Positions 61,701 through 64,000 of a stretch of 64,000 bases of DNA are shown here, piece by piece; within the stretch, counting starts at the first letter, position 1; each line of letters starts with the position of its first letter. This DNA comes from Singulisphaera sp. GP187 (GTDB lineage Bacteria > Planctomycetota > Phycisphaerae > Phycisphaerales > SM1A02). Under the pieces are notes generated by a model, which was not told where the DNA came from, did not search any database, and saw only the letters and a list, made by a program, of their open reading frames with translations. Location: NCBI GenBank assembly GCA_945871915.1, contig CAMBXO010000006.1, positions 86,560 through 150,559 on the forward strand, in the 5' to 3' direction. The translations under genes were made by a program, and so were the position numbers.

Positions 61701-61872
61701 GCGCCCGAAGGTGTGGTCTCGTTTTCGCCAGCAGGTTCGCCACGCACAGGTCATGCTGGTGCGAGGGCGTGTGCAGCGTCGCGGTGGCGTCACCCATGTG
61801 CTCGCGACGCGGCTGCGGTCCATCGACCACCTGATGGCGAACCCAGGGCCGGGGCCTCGAGATTTTCACTAG
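58768..61872 (+). CDS. dnaE2: Error-prone DNA polymerase DnaE2
   Basis: This 1034-residue C-family polymerase has an N-terminal PHP domain, the polymerase active site PDIDVDF (Asp379, Asp381, Asp383), the GRGAAANSAVCFCLGIT segment, a helix-hairpin-helix region and a C-terminal OB fold (VSVAGMVLLRQKPETAKGTV). The PHP start, usually LHCHSNFS, reads LACMSNFS, so two metal-binding His are lost and proofreading is unlikely. This matches DnaE2 rather than replicative DnaE1. It copies damaged DNA with ImuA and ImuB. The gene ends 9 bases before the convergent uppS stop. Confidence 0.95.
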   Translation: MSAANFVELACMSNFSLQEGASHADELFTRAHEQGAHALGVCDRDTVSGLVRAMEASRTSGVRLVAGARLRFDPPVPEAVPVHMLLWPMNVQGWGHLCRLLTDGNVHGVRPLGSLLTHHEGLMAAVIPPPGVALAEQWFLESMAGVAGIFGDRLSLTLTRHGLPDEGLRLRQTAAIAAHVGVSTVATNLPRYHDASRRELADVLTAVRMGVPVEACGAAMNHEAHLRTAAVMQLLFDAFPESLARSGQIADRCKGFQMQQLRWRYPQDCSPPGVRPIEHLRTLTLAGARERWPDGLPQPIVHRLEHELALIAELHYEPYFLTVYEIVSFARSRNILCQGRGAAANSAVCFCLGITTVDPDRMDTLFERFISRERDEPPDIDVDFEHERREEVIQWIYQRWGRHHAALCAEVVRWRGRSSVRDVGKAMGLSLDAVERLVKGAHQPQDALESRVRRMAAELEGFPRHLSQHVGGFVMSQDRLDEIVPIRPAAMADRTIIEWDKDDLDVMGLMKVDVLALGMLTCIRRCMDLVNATRTDSIETPALAFHTIPSEDAVTYDMLCRADSIGVFQVESRAQMSMLPRMKPRRFYDLVVQVAIVRPGPIQGDMVHPYLRRRDGVEPITYPNAQIERVLGRTLGVPLFQEQAMTLAVVAAGFTPGQADQLRRAIAAWKRRGNQMVQYGEQLQQGLLANGYTQTFAKQVFQQILGFSGYGFPESHAASFALLAYASAWLKQHHPAAFLAAILNSQPMGFYAPAQLVRDAREHGVEVRPIDVHFSHWDCTLEPAGVHGFTQPPAVRLGLCMVRGLAREQALRVERAQLHGPWRSLEAWWRASGVSVAGARILARADAFGSMGLGRQQALWQAQRLRDVPMPLFEQIAPQTHEVEPRVTLPQRALLETIVQDCQQTGMSLRGHPFGFVRQRLMRVGVRPCAAVQASHECPDGCCVSVAGMVLLRQKPETAKGTVFITLEDESGPVNLIVRPKVWSRFRQQVRHAQVMLVRGRVQRRGGVTHVLATRLRSIDHLMANPGPGPRDFH

Positions 61873-61881
61873 GGCAATCGA

Positions 61882-62640
61882 TCAAACCTTGGTCTGCAAA
61901 CCGCCAAAGGTTCGATTGCGGCCAGCAAAGTCACGGAACGCCCGCTCAAGATCCGCCACGCCAAACTCAGGCCACAGCGTCTCGGTGACATGCAGTTCGG
62001 CGTAACTAATCTGCCAGAGCAAAAAGTTACTCACGCGCATTTGTCCAGCGGTGCGAATCAACAGATCAGGGTCCGGAAGACCCGCCGTGCTGAGATGCGA
62101 GTCGATGGTTGTCTCGTCGATCTCCAGTGGAGACAGCGAGCCTTGCTTCACTTTCGCGGCGATCGCTCGAACGGCGTCCACAATTTCGTCGCGAGATCCG
62201 TAATTCAACGCTAAGTTCAAGGTCATGCCGGTACCGCCTGCGGTGGCCCGTTCGGTTTCGTCCAGCAGGGCCAACACTTCCCCGGGCATTCCTTGTCGCC
62301 GACCGAGACGGCGAAAGCGGATTCCATTTTTCAGCATCACCGGTAATTCGCTGCGGAGGTGTTCCTGAAGCAGCACCATCAGCGCGGTCACTTCCTCTTC
62401 CGGTCTCCGCCAATTTTCGCTGCTGAAACTAAACAGGGTGAGGGCTTCAATTTTCTTGGCGGCGCACGCTTCGACAATTTCTCGCACCACTTTGCTTCCG
62501 GCCTGATGACCCACCACGCGGGGAAGACCGCGTCGCTGCGCCCACCGGCCATTGCCATCCATGATGATCGCCACATGTCGGGGAAGCATTGCCACCTTCC
62601 CGTGAACCACCGTGTCAGAATCCGATGCGGAACCGCTCAT
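61882..62640 (-). CDS. uppS: Undecaprenyl diphosphate synthase (cis-prenyltransferase)
   Basis: This 252-residue enzyme makes the C55 lipid carrier for peptidoglycan and LPS. The motifs are HVAIIMDGNGRWAQ (catalytic Asp28), FSFSSENWRRP, LNYGSRDEI, and DLLIRTAGQMRVSNFLLWQ with YAELHVTETLWPEF. In that fourth motif GQMR replaces the common GExR. The start ATG 62640 was chosen because a longer frame would run 65 residues into purA. It follows purA after 10 bases. Confidence 0.95.
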   Translation of the reverse strand: MSGSASDSDTVVHGKVAMLPRHVAIIMDGNGRWAQRRGLPRVVGHQAGSKVVREIVEACAAKKIEALTLFSFSSENWRRPEEEVTALMVLLQEHLRSELPVMLKNGIRFRRLGRRQGMPGEVLALLDETERATAGGTGMTLNLALNYGSRDEIVDAVRAIAAKVKQGSLSPLEIDETTIDSHLSTAGLPDPDLLIRTAGQMRVSNFLLWQISYAELHVTETLWPEFGVADLERAFRDFAGRNRTFGGLQTKV

Positions 62641-62650
62641 GGACAAGATT

Positions 62651-63985
62651 CTACGCGTGCCCCATAGCTCCAGCCGCTTCCAAGGTCTGGCGTCGATCCG
62701 GTCCGACTCCCACCATCTCAATCGGAAGGGCCAACAGTTCCTCAATGCGATCGAGATAGCGACGAGCGTGTTCTGGCAAGGCGGTGCGTTCACTGGCATC
62801 TCGAATCGGTTCGTGCCAGCCGGGAAGTGTTTCATAGATGGGGCTTGCCCCCATCAATCGATGCGCATCAGGCAGAAAGCGGTCGGTCACTCGTCCATCG
62901 GGCAGTTGATAGCCCGTACAGATTTTTAATTCATCCATGCCACTCAGCACATCCAGCAGCGTGCATGCAATGCCGGTTGCATCGCAAATCATGCAGGCGT
63001 AACGCACGGCGACAAGGTCCAGCCAGCCGATCCGCCGCGGTCGACCGGTGGTGGTTCCAAATTCGCGGCCTCGCGTGCGGATGCCGTCGCCAATGGAGTC
63101 GAGCAATTCAGTTGTAAAGGGGCCACCGCCAACACGCGTGCTGTACGCCTTCATAATTCCAAGCACCCGTTGGATCGAACGCATCGGTAATCCAGTCCCC
63201 GATGGGATTCCAAGCGTGCTGCAATTGCTGCTGGTCACATAGGGGTAGGTGCCATGATCAATGTCCAGCAGACTTGCATTGGCTCCTTCAAACAGCAATC
63301 GCTTGCCGGCCTTCAATGCATCGTGCAATCCATAGACCGTGTCGGTGATATGCGGGCGCAGGCGTTCGCCAACCTCGGAAAAGCGTGCCGCGAGCGCATC
63401 GGCATCCAGCGGCGGTGCCTGAACGCCAAGGGCCCGCAGTTCACGCGTTCGCAATCCGCAGATCACACGCAGTCGCTCACGCAAGTACGAAGCATCCAGC
63501 AGGTCCCCCATGCGAATCGCTGTTGAGCGACTGACCTTATCTCCGTAGGCAGGCCCGATGCCGCGGCGTGTGGTTCCAATGGCAAGGCTTCCCGCGCTGC
63601 CGTGGGTGATGCCCGCCATGAAATCTTCCAGGGCCGCGTCCTGTTCCTTGTGATACGGCATCACCACATGGGCTCGATCACTCACCTGCAAATTGCCCGC
63701 AACCTGAATGCCTCGCTGTCGCAGACCTTCGATTTCCTGCAACAATTTCTCTGGGTCCACTACCACACCATTGCCGATCACACACAATTTGTCGGGATGC
63801 AGAATGCCGCTGGGCACCAGATGCAAGGCATAGCGATCGTTGCCCACCTGCACGCTGTGCCCGGCATTGGCTCCGCCGTTGTACCGCACAATCACATCAT
63901 GGCGAGCGGTGAGCAGATCCACGATCTTGCCCTTGCCTTCGTCGCCCCATTGCAAACCAACCACGGCTGTCGCAGTGCTCTTCAT
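62651..63985 (-). CDS. purA: Adenylosuccinate synthetase
   Basis: This 444-residue enzyme converts IMP to adenylosuccinate with GTP, the first committed step to AMP. GLQWGDEGKGKIVDLL (Asp15, Lys18), NGGANAGHSV, the GTTRRGIGPAYGDK loop and the C-terminal VGVGPDRRQTL are all typical. It is complete, starting at ATG 63985. Together with guaB at 41 kb, both branches of purine synthesis from IMP are represented in the window, but they are not co-transcribed. Confidence 0.97.
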   Translation of the reverse strand: MKSTATAVVGLQWGDEGKGKIVDLLTARHDVIVRYNGGANAGHSVQVGNDRYALHLVPSGILHPDKLCVIGNGVVVDPEKLLQEIEGLRQRGIQVAGNLQVSDRAHVVMPYHKEQDAALEDFMAGITHGSAGSLAIGTTRRGIGPAYGDKVSRSTAIRMGDLLDASYLRERLRVICGLRTRELRALGVQAPPLDADALAARFSEVGERLRPHITDTVYGLHDALKAGKRLLFEGANASLLDIDHGTYPYVTSSNCSTLGIPSGTGLPMRSIQRVLGIMKAYSTRVGGGPFTTELLDSIGDGIRTRGREFGTTTGRPRRIGWLDLVAVRYACMICDATGIACTLLDVLSGMDELKICTGYQLPDGRVTDRFLPDAHRLMGASPIYETLPGWHEPIRDASERTALPEHARRYLDRIEELLALPIEMVGVGPDRRQTLEAAGAMGHA

Positions 63986-63994
63986 TTCGCTGGC

Positions 63995-64000
63995 ATCGTA
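63995..64000 (-). promoter_or_regulatory. Candidate -10 hexamer of purA at the window edge
   Basis: On the minus strand TACGAT ends 9 bases before the purA ATG. It fits the TANNNT pattern but the -35 region lies outside the window. Confidence 0.3.

Overview
The window reads as chromosomal backbone of a moderately GC-rich Gram-negative (diderm) bacterium. The best guess is a planctomycete of the Phycisphaerae type, inferred from the combination of an LPS-export and lipid A toolkit, very large LptC/LptA-like and AsmA-like proteins, and many lineage-type hypotheticals. No rRNA or marker set is present to prove this. I see no insertion sequence, prophage, integrase or CRISPR array. Coding density is very high, with many ATGA, GTGA, TTGA or TGATG stop-start overlaps.

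Region 1 (1-12 kb) is rich in envelope genes: lptB (cut by the window edge), a PEGA lipoprotein, a candidate small RNA with its own promoter and terminator, a PagL-like lipid A deacylase, an LpxL-like acyltransferase, a membrane coiled-coil protein, rpsT, a CPBP protease, an MgtE-like protein, kdsC and a giant LptC/LptA-like protein. Region 2 (12-24.3 kb) holds tryptophan 2,3-dioxygenase, an MsbA-like exporter, a secreted EEP-family hydrolase, and a leftward run of AsmA-like protein, LOG-family protein, lipoprotein, pssA and trpB.

Region 3 (24.3-42.7 kb) contains an SDR reductase, a TPR lipoprotein, valS, a HExxH lipoprotein, tRNA-Ser, a BtuFCD-type importer, accBC, a pilT/PilB-like/CvpA-like trio, guaB and tRNA-Leu.

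Region 4 (42.8-56.3 kb) is a continuous respiratory gene train. It runs from caa3-type oxidase subunits II, I and III through a membrane protein, a diheme cytochrome c lipoprotein, a Rieske protein, cytochrome b with a C-terminal haem c domain, a CtaG/FixG-type fusion, a small membrane-anchored protein and a hybrid histidine kinase-like protein that lacks both phospho-acceptor residues, to an FMN 2-hydroxyacid oxidase. From subunit III onward every junction is an overlapping stop-start, so the oxidase, its electron donor complex, assembly factors, a sensor-like protein and a dehydrogenase are probably made together.

Region 5 (56.3-64 kb) is an ImuA-ImuB-DnaE2 mutagenic translesion cassette, followed on the other strand by uppS and purA.

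A recurring non-coding signal is a TANNNT hexamer 6 to 9 bases upstream of the start codon of genes that begin transcription units. This suggests that leaderless mRNAs are common here. The strongest candidates for unusual biology are this promoter class, the CtaG-polyferredoxin fusion with the degenerate sensor kinase, the membrane-anchored PilB-like protein with a destroyed Walker A motif, and the small RNA at about 1.37-1.46 kb.
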